From JALHRI01 sp044351685 (GTDB lineage Bacteria; Pseudomonadota; Alphaproteobacteria; Rickettsiales; UBA3002), in contig JBILFK010000002.1 in assembly GCA_044351685.1 (NCBI GenBank), positions 1 to 33,040 of the forward strand: 33,040 nucleotides of DNA. Direction: 5' to 3'. Below the pieces are notes generated by a model. It was not told the origin of the DNA. It saw only the letters and a program-made list of their open reading frames with translations, and searched no databases. This document shows positions 1-9,035 of the stretch, piece after piece. Within the stretch, counting starts at the first letter, position 1; the number at the start of each line of letters is the position of its first letter. Made by a program: the position numbers and the translations under genes.

Positions 1-617
1 AGGTACTTGTCGCGGGACTGGTCAGTGTTTAGTCGCATCGTCGCCATGATTTTATCACCCTTACATATAACATTTCTTTTTACATTTGGCTGCTTGATTC
101 CGTGTCATCTTCGGGGGGGCAAAACGCTGTGCTCGAATTCATCGATGTCGCAGCTACCGCTCTTGGAAAACACGAAACAAACACCCCTGGAACACCCCCC
201 GGAAGAGGTATGATTGCGGGAGGAACGTCTCGCATGGCCGATACTACATATAGTGGTCGCCCTGTCTAGCAAGAATCTTTCGGTTACCCACCACAAAATT
301 TCTTGCAACATAAATTATAATTATATTTCAATAGCATGAACCAAAATCTTGATGTGAAGATACCACGGTCAAGAAAATAATTCATAGAAAATGGCACCAC
401 AATATATAGTGGTATATGCGCCACAGCGTGATGTCACACCGGCGGAAGCTATTGAGGTTTCAGGTATCACGCATGCAGCGGCTGCCTTGAAACGCGGATG
501 CCCGGAACCTGACCCCTGAACCCTGCGGCGTCAATCGGGAAATAGCTGTTAAGAAACCCACCGCATAGCGGCATTGTTTTTGAATGGCTTAGGATGCCTT
601 ATCCCGGTTTCCACACA
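1..617. other. Intergenic region with no recognisable gene
   Basis: No open frame here has a plausible start, ribosome binding site or family resemblance, so I call no gene. The stretch is more AT-rich than the rest of the window. It holds a near-palindrome at 396-413 (ACCAC, 8-nt AT core, GTGGT), a second TATAGTGGT at 249-257, and fragments of the CTGAAAC-type heptad motif at 453-466 (reverse) and 504-524 (forward). A short CCGC-ATA-GCGG hairpin at 561-571 lies downstream of mnmC and might act in its termination, but the stem is weak. Confidence 0.6.
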
Positions 618-2396
618 CTATCCCCGTGGTTGTAAACAGGGGGTGCCCAGCAGCATGTCGGCGATGGCTTCGGCGCCGTAGGGCGCGCTAAGCAAACCAC
701 GGCTGCCATGCGCGGTGTTGGTATATAGGTTCGGGTAGGCCGCACCCAGCGGCCCCACGAGAGGCCTGCGGTTTGGCGTGGTCACGCGGTGTGCCATGCG
801 GCCGGTGGGCGCATCACTATCGCCGTTCTTCAGCCAACCGGGAAGATACTGTGCAAGCTCGGCAAGATTTTTTTCTGTATGCGCCGGGCGCAGCGTAAGC
901 GAAAGATCATCATGGTCATAGGTGGCGCCAATTAGATAATGGTCAACAAGCGGCACCACGTAGCCCTTATGGCAAAAAATACTGCGTAAGGGTTGCGCCA
1001 CTGCTGTGTGCGGTAACAGATTCAACTGCCCAGCGCTGCGGTTTAATGTCACGGGCGCTTCTGGCACTAGCGTGGTTAGCGCAACCCCGCATGCCAGCAC
1101 CACATGCGATGCTTCATATGTTTGATTGGGTGTCTGTGCTTGCCACACCTCGCCCACCCGCTTTAATGCGGTGACGGGTGTGTGGGTATGCGTGGTAATG
1201 CGCGGGTGCTGCAGCAAGGCGCGGCATAATTCTGCTGCTGCTACCCATGTGCCATGCGGAAACCACGCACCCCCATCGCGCAGCTGCAGGCCGGTTTTTG
1301 CTTCTGCTTCACCGCGTTCTAACCAGTGCGCTACACTATTATCCAAGCCTAGCTGCGTATTGATCGCGGTAAGCCGTGCGCGTTCATCGGCATCTTTGGG
1401 GTATTTCAGCATACCGGGCGATGCAAAGCGAAAATCCCAATCCTTCCAGCGCGTCAAATTGCGAAGCATGGCCGCATAGGCGAGGAACGATTCCTGAATC
1501 GCCGCATTCCACTGCTTGCCAAGCTGCGGGTATAGCACCCCCGCGGGGTTGCCCGAGGCACCGCTGGCAATCTCGCCCGCATCAAGCAACGTTACGTTGC
1601 AGCCACGCGACGCCAGCGCATATGCGGTGCTGCACCCGGCAATGCCGCCACCAATAATAAGAGTGGTGGGGTGTGAGGGCGCAATCACAGAACGTACGCC
1701 AGTGCCGCTTAGGCACCCGCGAAGCATGGCGCGCTTGCGGCCAAACCCGGGGATTTTCTCGACTGCAAAGCCTCGCGCTTCTAGCTTTCGCCGCACATCG
1801 CCTGCAGCGGTGAAGGTTGCGAAGCTGGCATGTGGTGCACTTAAACGCGCCACTTCATCCATTAGCGCATCGCTCCACATATCGGGGTTTTTGGCGGGGG
1901 CGAACCCATCGAGAAACCAGGCATCAACCTGCGCCTGCATTTGCTGAAATAGTTCGGTGGCTTCACCAAGCCCCAACCATAATGTTACCCGCCCAAAAAT
2001 CATGCGGTGCCAGCCAGCAATACGCAGCGGATACTGCGCGAGTAGTTGCGCGGTGTATGGCGCGAGTTCGCTAAAATGCGCAAGTGCTGCAGCCAGCTGT
2101 TCGGGCGTGAGTGGAAATTTTTCGACACTCAGAAAATATAATTCCCCAGGCGCATGGCTCGCTTCAAATGCCTGCCATGTGGTCAGGAAATTCAGGCCGG
2201 TGCCAAAGCCGGTTTCACCAATTTCAAAGCGCTCGGTATGTTGCCAGCGCGCCGGCAGGTGATTGTTCGCAAGAAACACAAACTCTGTTTCCTGCATGCC
2301 GCCTTCGGCAGAAAAATAGACATCATCTGCGCTGAGCGAGCGCAGTGTTGCGCCATCCGAAGCAAGATGCGGAATCGGTAATGCCGGAGCTGTCAT
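618..2396 (-). CDS. mnmC: Bifunctional tRNA 5-methylaminomethyl-2-thiouridine biosynthesis protein MnmC
   Basis: MnmC finishes the mnm5s2U modification at the wobble base U34 of certain tRNAs: the C-terminal FAD oxidoreductase removes the carboxymethyl group and the N-terminal domain methylates the product with SAM. The 592-aa protein shows both halves. The methyltransferase has GETGFGTGLNF near residues 60-70 and DAWFLDGFAPAKNPDMW at 158-174; the DAO-type FAD domain begins with IIGGGIAG near 247-254. The ATG at 2396 is chosen because the homologous sequence starts there (MTAPALPIPH); a longer in-frame reading would overlap the divergent SDR gene and lacks similarity. No clear Shine-Dalgarno sequence is seen, and a TATAGT hexamer sits very close upstream. 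It is divergent from the SDR gene and not in an obvious operon. Confidence 0.95.
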   Translation of the reverse strand: MTAPALPIPHLASDGATLRSLSADDVYFSAEGGMQETEFVFLANNHLPARWQHTERFEIGETGFGTGLNFLTTWQAFEASHAPGELYFLSVEKFPLTPEQLAAALAHFSELAPYTAQLLAQYPLRIAGWHRMIFGRVTLWLGLGEATELFQQMQAQVDAWFLDGFAPAKNPDMWSDALMDEVARLSAPHASFATFTAAGDVRRKLEARGFAVEKIPGFGRKRAMLRGCLSGTGVRSVIAPSHPTTLIIGGGIAGCSTAYALASRGCNVTLLDAGEIASGASGNPAGVLYPQLGKQWNAAIQESFLAYAAMLRNLTRWKDWDFRFASPGMLKYPKDADERARLTAINTQLGLDNSVAHWLERGEAEAKTGLQLRDGGAWFPHGTWVAAAELCRALLQHPRITTHTHTPVTALKRVGEVWQAQTPNQTYEASHVVLACGVALTTLVPEAPVTLNRSAGQLNLLPHTAVAQPLRSIFCHKGYVVPLVDHYLIGATYDHDDLSLTLRPAHTEKNLAELAQYLPGWLKNGDSDAPTGRMAHRVTTPNRRPLVGPLGAAYPNLYTNTAHGSRGLLSAPYGAEAIADMLLGTPCLQPRG

Positions 2397-2475
2397 GCGC
2401 CGACTATACGGAAAATGCGATTGTGTTGTACAAAGAAAAGAGTAGCGATGGCGAAACACTAACCGCGAGGTATCT

Positions 2476-3222
2476 ATGCAGCACCATTCTCTTGAAGGTA
2501 AAATTGCTATTGTCACTGGCGGCTCACGCGGCATTGGTGCCGCTACCGTGCGCGCACTGGCAGCAGAAGGCGCCACCGTGATTTTCACCTATAGCAAATC
2601 GACTGAAACCGCGCAGGCACTGGTCAAAGAAATTACTGCCGCAGGCGGCAAAGCAATCGCCCGCGCACTCGATGCCACTGCACCCGAAGCGATGCCAGCA
2701 TTCGCCGATAATGTGGCGAAAGAATATGGCCGCATTGATATTCTGGTGAATAATGCAGGTATCTTTGTGGTCGGCGATATTGGCAATATTGCGCTTGCCG
2801 AGTTTCGCCGCGTCATGGATGTAAACGTAACCAGCGTGTTCACGCTAACCAATGCCGCCATCCACCACATGCCAGAGGGCGGGCGCATTATCAATATCAG
2901 CAGCAGTTTGGGAGAACGTGCCTCGGGCGGCTTCATGAGCACGTATGTGGCCTCCAAATTCGCGGTGCTTGGCCTGACACGCGGCTGGGCCAAAGATTTA
3001 GGCGCTCGCAGCATCACTGTGAATGCGGTGCTGCCTGGCCCAGTCGATACCGAAATGAACCCCGCCGATTCGCAAAGTTCCGATTGGCAAAAAAGCAATA
3101 CCGCGCTTGGGCGCTACGGAAAACCCGAGGAAATTGCTAGCGTAGTGGCCTTTTTGGCCAGCCCTGCCGCCAGCAACGTGACAGGCGCCACGGTGAACGC
3201 CGATGGTGGTTTTAACGCTTAA
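2476..3222 (+). CDS. SDR family NAD(P)-dependent oxidoreductase
   Basis: A classical short-chain dehydrogenase/reductase of 248 aa with a Rossmann fold. Visible are the cofactor motif TGGSRGIG (residues 14-21), NNAG (92-95), the catalytic serine region ISSS (141-144) and the YxxxK pair Tyr157/Lys161, followed by the PGPV segment and a C-terminal NADGG. All catalytic residues are present, so it is probably active. It resembles FabG-like 3-oxoacyl reductases, but the substrate cannot be told from sequence. The ATG at 2476 has GAGG 5 nt upstream. The gene is divergent from mnmC across 79 bp and lies 38 bp before the transporter on the same strand, so those two may be co-transcribed. Confidence 0.93.
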   Translation: MQHHSLEGKIAIVTGGSRGIGAATVRALAAEGATVIFTYSKSTETAQALVKEITAAGGKAIARALDATAPEAMPAFADNVAKEYGRIDILVNNAGIFVVGDIGNIALAEFRRVMDVNVTSVFTLTNAAIHHMPEGGRIINISSSLGERASGGFMSTYVASKFAVLGLTRGWAKDLGARSITVNAVLPGPVDTEMNPADSQSSDWQKSNTALGRYGKPEEIASVVAFLASPAASNVTGATVNADGGFNA

Positions 3223-3260
3223 TTAGTTGACCTTTACAAAAAAAGGCCTAAGCAGCGCGC

Positions 3261-5234
3261 ATGAACTTGCAGGCTATCAAACAGTTTTGTTTTGGCGCGC
3301 CGCTGGATCCGTTCCGCTCGGATACCCGCAAGCATATGGCGCTGATTACCTTTTTTGCCTGGGTCGGCATTGGTGCAGATGGCCTTTCTTCCGCCAACTA
3401 CGGCCCCGAAGAAGCGTTCCTTGCGCTTGGCGCACACACCCACATGGCGATCTTTCTGGCGATTGCCACGGCCTTCACCGTATTCCTGATTGCGGCAGCC
3501 TATACGCAGGTGATTGAACTATTTCCGCATGGCGGCGGTGGCTATCGTGTCGCCTCGACCATGATTGGCCCCAAAACCGGGCTGGTAGCGGGTTCAGCGT
3601 TGCTGATCGATTATGTGCTCACCATTGCCATCTCGATTGCCAGCGGTGTTGATGCGTTGTTCAGTATGCTGCCACTGGAATGGCAACCCTACAAAATGCC
3701 AATTGCCTGCTGCGTGGTGCTTATGCTCACCACCATCAATCTGCGCGGTATGAAAGAATCGATTAAAGTGCTGCTGCCGATTTTTATGGGGTTCATTCTT
3801 ACCCATACCGTGCTGATCGTGTATGCGATTGCCGCCCACGCGCCCGATATTGATACGGTCATGCCAAGCGCCGTGCATGAAACCACCCTTATGGCCGATC
3901 AGGTGGGATGGATTGCAGTGGCGGCACTGTTCTTCAAAGCCTTCTCGCTGGGTGGTGGTACCTATACGGGGCTCGAAGCCGTTTCTAATTCGGTGCAAAA
4001 TTTGGCCGAACCGCGCGTGCGCACCGGCAAGGCCACCATGTGGGCGATAGCCTTTTCGTTGGCATTTATGGCCGCTGGTATCATTCTCATGTATCTGCTG
4101 TGGGATGTGCAAAAAGTCGAAGGGCAAACCCTAAACGCCACCGCCTTTAAAGCGGTCACTGCGCAGTGGGAATTGTTCGGTATCAATCTTTCGAACGAAA
4201 TGGTTTCAGTTGCGCTGATTTTCGCGATGGGCTTACTGTTCGTTGCCGGCAATACCGGCTTTATTGCTGGCCCCGCAGTGCTTGCCAGCATGGCGGTCGA
4301 TCGCTGGATGCCGCATATGTTCTCGTCGCTTTCCAACCGGCTTGTCACCAAAAACGGTGTGCTGCTGATGGGGCTTGCGGCCATTGGTGCGCTGCTGCTT
4401 ACCGGCGGTGTGGTGCATGTGTTGGTGATTCTGTATTCGATCAATGTGTTCCTTACCTTCACCTTGTCGCTACTGGGTGTCACGCGTTACCGTTTGCGCC
4501 ATATGCGCAAGCCGGGAAGCTGGTATAAGCTGGCAATTTCGTTCAGTGCATTTGTGCTGTGCGGTTCCATTCTGATGGTGACATTATTTGAAAAATTCAA
4601 CGATGGTGCATGGAAAACCGTGCTGGTGACGGGCATGGTGATTGCCATTGGTCTGGCCATTAAACGCCACTACAATAACGTGCATAAAAAATTACAAGAG
4701 GTGGAAGAAGATTTGGGCGCCGCCATGTTCAGCGCGCCTGCGAAGGCTGCCACACTTGAAAAACCGAAGATGGACCCGAAAGACCAAACCGCCGTGTTTT
4801 TGGTGGGCGATTCGGCGGCCAGCGGCATGCATACGTTTTTATGGGTGCAACGCTTGTTTCCGGGCGTGTTCAAAAACTTTGTATTCGCAAGCGTCGGCGA
4901 GATTGATACCGAAGAATTTTCCGATCAGGCGCTGTGGCATAAATTGCGCCGCGATACCAAACAGATGCTGAAAAATTATGTCGATTTCTGCACCGCGCGC
5001 GGCCTGCCTGCCACCTATTACCACAGCTATGGCACCGATGTGATTGCCAGCATCTCGCAGCAAACGGATCGTATTTCACAAGATTTCCCGCGCTGCGTAT
5101 TTTTTGCGACCAAACTGATTTTCGAAAACGAAGCCTTCTACCATCAATGGCTGCATAACCAGACCGCGTATATGCTGCAGAAAAAACTGCATGCCAAAGG
5201 CCAGAACCTGATTATCATGCCGATGAAGCTTTAA
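3261..5234 (+). CDS. APC superfamily permease, KimA-like (potassium uptake type)
   Basis: A 657-aa polytopic inner-membrane protein with about 12 hydrophobic segments in residues 25-460 and a soluble C-terminal domain of roughly 180 residues. The N-terminal region (GADGLSSANYGPEEAF near 38-53, then FPHGGGGYRVAS) matches the signature of the KimA/YdaO group of APC transporters, whose characterised Bacillus member is a proton-coupled potassium importer with a cytosolic C-terminal domain. Potassium transport is inferred; general amino-acid permease function is an alternative. The start is the first ATG of the conserved region, with only a weak AAGG upstream. It follows the SDR gene by 38 bp and converges on the histidine kinase across a repeat-filled gap. 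Confidence 0.8.
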   Translation: MNLQAIKQFCFGAPLDPFRSDTRKHMALITFFAWVGIGADGLSSANYGPEEAFLALGAHTHMAIFLAIATAFTVFLIAAAYTQVIELFPHGGGGYRVASTMIGPKTGLVAGSALLIDYVLTIAISIASGVDALFSMLPLEWQPYKMPIACCVVLMLTTINLRGMKESIKVLLPIFMGFILTHTVLIVYAIAAHAPDIDTVMPSAVHETTLMADQVGWIAVAALFFKAFSLGGGTYTGLEAVSNSVQNLAEPRVRTGKATMWAIAFSLAFMAAGIILMYLLWDVQKVEGQTLNATAFKAVTAQWELFGINLSNEMVSVALIFAMGLLFVAGNTGFIAGPAVLASMAVDRWMPHMFSSLSNRLVTKNGVLLMGLAAIGALLLTGGVVHVLVILYSINVFLTFTLSLLGVTRYRLRHMRKPGSWYKLAISFSAFVLCGSILMVTLFEKFNDGAWKTVLVTGMVIAIGLAIKRHYNNVHKKLQEVEEDLGAAMFSAPAKAATLEKPKMDPKDQTAVFLVGDSAASGMHTFLWVQRLFPGVFKNFVFASVGEIDTEEFSDQALWHKLRRDTKQMLKNYVDFCTARGLPATYYHSYGTDVIASISQQTDRISQDFPRCVFFATKLIFENEAFYHQWLHNQTAYMLQKKLHAKGQNLIIMPMKL

Positions 5235-5460
5235 TACTTCAAAGTCCTTCCTCCGTCATGCGACGGGTTTGAATATTTTGCTTCGGCCGAGCACCTTCTG
5301 TGCTGGCCTTCGCGCCGCTTCGCAGGCTCATGGCTGACTCGATTCTACTGAATCTCGAATAACATAAAAATGTCGAATTGCGAAGAGCCGACTCAAGCGA
5401 TTCGACGGCATGGCTTGTACTTCAAAGTACAGTGAGGCGAAGCCGAAGGACTTTGAAGTA
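5235..5460. repeat. Composite intergenic inverted-repeat block with perfect 16-bp ends
   Basis: The gap between two convergent genes is bounded by a perfect 16-bp inverted repeat: TACTTCAAAGTCCTTC at 5235-5250 and its complement at 5445-5460. The 10-mer TACTTCAAAG occurs again at 5418-5427 and can pair locally with 5451-5460, giving two mutually exclusive folds. A CCGTC-ATGC-GACGG hairpin (5253-5266) followed by a T-rich stretch could terminate the transporter transcript. A stem GTCGAAT/ATTCGAC encloses about 5373-5405. The left part contains copy A of the dispersed three-hairpin element. No transposase gene is present. Confidence 0.8.
5277..5363 (+). repeat. Dispersed three-hairpin element, copy A
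   Basis: It matches the other copies along its length. Hairpin 1 is AGCAC/GTGCT with loop CTTCT (the AGCAC type, shared with copies D2 and E). Hairpin 2 is CCGC-TTC-GCAG with one mismatch. The linker GCTCATGGCTGACTCG is followed by hairpin 3, GATTC-TACT-GAATC (5341-5354), and the terminal CTCGAATAAC. It lies 42 bp after the transporter stop codon, in the same orientation as that gene. Confidence 0.88.
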
Positions 5461-5464
5461 AGGG

Positions 5465-7228
5465 TTACTTCATGATTCTGTTGGCAGGGAAGGTGACCTT
5501 CACGGTGGTGCCTAAGCCCACCTGGCTGGTGAGCTGTAATTTACCGCCATGGAGTTCCGCGAACATTTTGCACAGTGGCAAGCCAAGCCCGGTGCCTTCA
5601 TGGCTTTGGCTACGGTGCACCTGACCAAATACCGCCAGCGCCTTGGGAATATCTTCTTCGGCAATACCAATACCCGTATCGGTCACCACCAGCACCATTT
5701 GCCCATGCGAATCCATGCGCACGCTTACGCTTACGGTGCCGTGGGCAGGGGTAAATTTAATGGCGTTGGTAAGCAGGTTCAGCAGAATCTGCCGCACTTT
5801 GCGCTTATCGGCGCGCAGAATGGGTAGCGTGTCGATGATTTCTTTATGCATCGTGATATGCTTGGATTTGGCCTTATCGACCACAATACGCACGCATTCT
5901 TCGATGCTGCGCGCCATATCGACTTCGTCGTCGTTCAGCTCGAGCTTGCCTGCCTCGCCCTTCGAGAATTCCAGAATATCGCTGATCAGCTGCAACAAAT
6001 GCGTGCCGCATAAATTGATATCCTGAATGCGCTCCATCTGTTTTTCGTTCACCTGCCCGAAATAGCCAGCATTCAGCATTTCCGAAAAGCCGATGATCGC
6101 ATTTAGCGGTGTGCGCAGTTCGTGGCTCATATTAGCCAAAAATTCTGATTTCGCCTGCGAGGCCAAAATCGCTGCCGATTCTGATTCTTCCACGCGCATA
6201 ATCTGCTTGGCCATGGTGAGCGCGAAGAATGATAATACCGAACCAAAAATCGTGAAGATGGCTAGAAAGCTGATGTCTTTAATACGCCCATCGCGCCAGC
6301 CCTGCAGAAAATCATCTTCATCGACAATCACCGAGGTAATGATCGGCATGTTTTTTAGCTGCGTGTAGGAATAGATTTTTATTTCTTCGTGAAAGCGCTG
6401 CGTATCGGTTACAACGTGCGATTTCTTGCCGTGGGTGGCGGCATGGTCGGCCACAAAATCAAGCACCGCATCGTAATCTTTCATCAGTGATTGTGCGGCG
6501 TTCGGGCCACTAAACAGCACTGTGCCATCCTCGAGCATCAGCGCCATAAAACGGTCGGCGCCGAAATCTACCGAGGCAAAAAAGTCGGCAAAATATTTTG
6601 GGTCAATTGCTGCTAAAATCATGCCGCCAAAGCTACCATCCAGCTTATTGATGCGTCGGCTCATCACAATCAGCTGTGGGTGTTCGTGATTGCTCGAGCT
6701 TTGCTGGCCGATAAAATAGCTGCGCCCGGAATCATCTTGCAGCGATTTGAACGAGGGGTCGTTGCGCAGCGAATTATTATAATTAAACCACGTATCGTAG
6801 CCGGGTTTATTGGCAGCAATTTCAACCGTGCCATCATCACCGACCATCATGAGTGCGGCAATTTGTGGGCTTTCTTCTACCCACATGCGCAGGTTGTTTT
6901 CAATATCGCGCGGCAGGTTGCCGCCAAATAGCTGGTTGAAATATTGCCGTTCCACGGCGCGGCGCAGGGTAATATCGACTGCCAGAAAGGTTAGCTCTAC
7001 CTGATCCGAGAGAATTTTGGTAAGGCGCGTGGCATTCTGTTTGCCCTCATCGATCGAGGTTTGATAGGCGCGCGAGGCCTGATACGCCACAAACACGCAG
7101 AACAGCAGCATGATCAACGCCGAAAACGCAATCAGCGTTTTTGCACGCGGCGTGCGCATGCGCCCCTGTTCGCGGGTGGTATCGGTGCCATTGGCAAGCG
7201 CACCGCTTTGTGCAAGTCGCGTAATCAT
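5465..7228 (-). CDS. Membrane sensor histidine kinase with extracytoplasmic Cache-like domain
   Basis: A 587-aa two-component sensor. Order: short cytoplasmic tail, TM1 (about 31-53), a periplasmic region of about 260 residues resembling a double Cache/PDC ligand-binding domain, TM2 (about 318-341), HisKA with the SHELRTPLN box (phospho-acceptor His369), and HATPase_c with NLLTNAIKFTP, DTGIGI and GTGLGLPL. No receiver domain is attached and no response regulator gene is adjacent, so the partner must be elsewhere. AAGGA lies 7 nt before the ATG at 7228, which supports that start over the in-frame Met24. The ligand is unknown. It is divergent from comM. Confidence 0.92.
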   Translation of the reverse strand: MITRLAQSGALANGTDTTREQGRMRTPRAKTLIAFSALIMLLFCVFVAYQASRAYQTSIDEGKQNATRLTKILSDQVELTFLAVDITLRRAVERQYFNQLFGGNLPRDIENNLRMWVEESPQIAALMMVGDDGTVEIAANKPGYDTWFNYNNSLRNDPSFKSLQDDSGRSYFIGQQSSSNHEHPQLIVMSRRINKLDGSFGGMILAAIDPKYFADFFASVDFGADRFMALMLEDGTVLFSGPNAAQSLMKDYDAVLDFVADHAATHGKKSHVVTDTQRFHEEIKIYSYTQLKNMPIITSVIVDEDDFLQGWRDGRIKDISFLAIFTIFGSVLSFFALTMAKQIMRVEESESAAILASQAKSEFLANMSHELRTPLNAIIGFSEMLNAGYFGQVNEKQMERIQDINLCGTHLLQLISDILEFSKGEAGKLELNDDEVDMARSIEECVRIVVDKAKSKHITMHKEIIDTLPILRADKRKVRQILLNLLTNAIKFTPAHGTVSVSVRMDSHGQMVLVVTDTGIGIAEEDIPKALAVFGQVHRSQSHEGTGLGLPLCKMFAELHGGKLQLTSQVGLGTTVKVTFPANRIMK

Positions 7229-7386
7229 GTTGTCCTTTTTTCTGAGCGTAAGATAAATCTTCGCCAGGTCACGTCTTTTTTTCTCTTCGTCAGTGTCGGT
7301 GTTTTAAGTTAAAGAAACGCTAATAAGCCATTAATAAATAGTGAATTTGGACTTTTTATGAAAAATGCCTCACTGCCTAGTTTTTT

Positions 7387-7399
7387 CTATGAATCATAG
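7387..7399. promoter_or_regulatory. Perfect 13-bp palindrome upstream of comM
   Basis: CTATGAATCATAG is a perfect inverted repeat around a central A, about 22 nt before the comM start codon, in the 193-bp region shared with the divergent kinase. It could be an operator or a small leader hairpin; no regulator is identified. Confidence 0.4.
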
Positions 7400-7421
7400 G
7401 CGCTTAGGGTAAAACAAACGC

Positions 7422-8930
7422 GTGGTTACCCGCATTCATAGTGTCGCTTTTTCCGGAATCGAGGCAACGCCTGTCGAGGTACAGGTGCATGTGGGCGGTG
7501 GTTTACCCGCATTCACGATTGTGGGCTTGCCCGATAAAACTGTCGCCGAATCGCGCGAGCGCGTGCGCGCGGCGCTGCAATCGATGGGCATTGCGCTGCC
7601 CCCCAAAAAACTACTGATCAACCTTGCCCCCGCCGATGTGCAAAAAGAAGGCAGCCATTTCGATGTGCCGATTGCGCTCGGCTTACTGGCGGCGCTGGGC
7701 TATTTCCCCGCCGATGCCGCGGCCGAATATGTGGCCCTCGGCGAGTTAGCGCTCGATGGCCAGATGCTGCCCGTGTCGGGTGTGCTACCTGCGGCAATGG
7801 CGGCGATTGCTCAGGGGCGCGGTATTATTTGCCCGCAGAGCAATGGCGCTGAGGCGGTGTGGGCAGGCGATGTTTCGGTGTTAGCCGCACCTTCGTTGCT
7901 GGCGCTGATGAACCATGTGAAGGGCCTGCAGATACTGGCACGACCAGAACTTACCGCCATGCAATCGCCTGCGCCACGCTATAATTTTTCGGAAGTGCGT
8001 GGGCAGGAATTTGCCAAGCGGGCGCTTGAGGTGGCCGCTGCTGGCGGCCATAATGTGCTGATGATGGGGCCGCCCGGCGCTGGCAAGTCGATGCTGGCGC
8101 AGTGCATGGCGGGTATATTGCCGCCACTTACGGCCGAAGAAATGCTTGAGGTGAACCTGATTGGTTCAGTTGCAGGCAATGTGATGAAGGAAGGGTTCCA
8201 AAACACCCGCCCCTACCGCGACCCGCACCATTCGGCTAGCCCCGCCTCGATGGTGGGTGGTGGCAGGCGCGCGTTGCCGGGTGAAATTTCATTGGCGCAT
8301 CTAGGGGTGTTATTCCTTGATGAACTGCCCGAATATCCCCGCGCCGTGTTAGAATCGCTGCGCCAACCTCTCGAGGCAGGCGAGGTAAGCATTGCGCGTG
8401 CCGAAGCGCATGTGCGCTATCCGGCGCGGTTTCAGCTGATTGCGGCAATGAACCCATGCCGCTGCGGCTATCTGGGCGATGCCGCGCGTGCCTGCAGCAA
8501 AGCCCCGAAATGCGGCGAGGAATATCAATCCAAACTGTCAGGCCCGCTGCTTGATCGTATCGATATGCATTTGGAAATTCCCGCCGTGGAAACACTCGCT
8601 ATGTTTGCACCCGCCGCCGCCGAACCAAGCGCCGCAATTGCCGCGCGCGTGGCGCAGGCGCGCGCCGTGCAGCAAAAACGCTTCGCGCAGTTGAACATTA
8701 TCGCGCGCACCAACAGTGAAATTAGCGGCGACGCCTTGCAGGCCGCCACACCCATGGAAGCCGCTGCCAAAACCCTACTCGAGGAAGCCACGCGCAACTG
8801 GCATCTATCGATGCGCGGGGTGACGCGTATTTTGCGTGTGGCGCGCAGCATTGCCGATCTGGCGCAAAGCGACACCTTATTGCGCCCGCATCTGGCAGAA
8901 GCACTTTCTTACCGCGCGCCGCGCGCATAA
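7422..8930 (+). CDS. comM: YifB/ComM family Mg-chelatase-like AAA+ ATPase
   Basis: A 502-aa protein of the YifB/ComM family. ComM is a hexameric helicase that promotes branch migration during natural transformation in Vibrio and Haemophilus; the family is widespread even where competence is not known. The N-terminal ChlI-like subdomain (about 20-140) carries FTIVGLPDKTVAESRERV; the AAA+ core has Walker A GPPGAGKS (216-223) and a Walker B region containing LFLDELPEY; a NPCRCGYLGD segment and the C-terminal Mg-chelatase subdomain (LSMRGVTRILRVARSIADL) follow. The start is GTG at 7422 (GTG GTT ACC); AGGG lies about 13 nt upstream. No competence genes are visible nearby. Confidence 0.94.
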   Translation: MVTRIHSVAFSGIEATPVEVQVHVGGGLPAFTIVGLPDKTVAESRERVRAALQSMGIALPPKKLLINLAPADVQKEGSHFDVPIALGLLAALGYFPADAAAEYVALGELALDGQMLPVSGVLPAAMAAIAQGRGIICPQSNGAEAVWAGDVSVLAAPSLLALMNHVKGLQILARPELTAMQSPAPRYNFSEVRGQEFAKRALEVAAAGGHNVLMMGPPGAGKSMLAQCMAGILPPLTAEEMLEVNLIGSVAGNVMKEGFQNTRPYRDPHHSASPASMVGGGRRALPGEISLAHLGVLFLDELPEYPRAVLESLRQPLEAGEVSIARAEAHVRYPARFQLIAAMNPCRCGYLGDAARACSKAPKCGEEYQSKLSGPLLDRIDMHLEIPAVETLAMFAPAAAEPSAAIAARVAQARAVQQKRFAQLNIIARTNSEISGDALQAATPMEAAAKTLLEEATRNWHLSMRGVTRILRVARSIADLAQSDTLLRPHLAEALSYRAPRA

Positions 8931-8952
8931 TATTGCAGGCGAGAGATGCATC

Positions 8953-8980
8953 TTGCTTTTAGCGCGCACGGCATTAAATT
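8953..8980 (+). promoter_or_regulatory. Putative promoter for the 58-aa exported peptide
   Basis: TTGCTT (8953-8958) and TAAATT (8975-8980) are separated by 16 bp, about 55 bp before the small gene. A GGCAG/CTGCC hairpin lies just downstream in the leader. The match to a sigma-70 promoter is moderate. Confidence 0.35.
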
Positions 8981-9035
8981 AACAGGGCAGTGTTATCGCT
9001 GCCTATGGTTATCACACATACGAAGGAGATGTTTT

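Noticed and set aside
7..311. Overlapping short open frames on both strands at the left edge
   Set aside because: No ribosome binding sites, low-complexity unrelated products, and each lies opposite the other; probably chance.
2397..2588. In-frame N-terminal extension of mnmC on the minus strand
   Set aside because: It would overlap the start of the divergent SDR gene, has no resemblance to MnmC, and the conserved part begins at the ATG at 2396.
5235..5460. Insertion sequence
   Set aside because: Terminal inverted repeats are present but the 226-bp interior has no transposase gene and no obvious target-site duplication. Kept as a repeat block only.
8946..9035. Longer version of the small exported protein starting at 8946
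   Set aside because: It would bury the signal peptide, and the strong AAGGAG site lies directly before the ATG at 9036.
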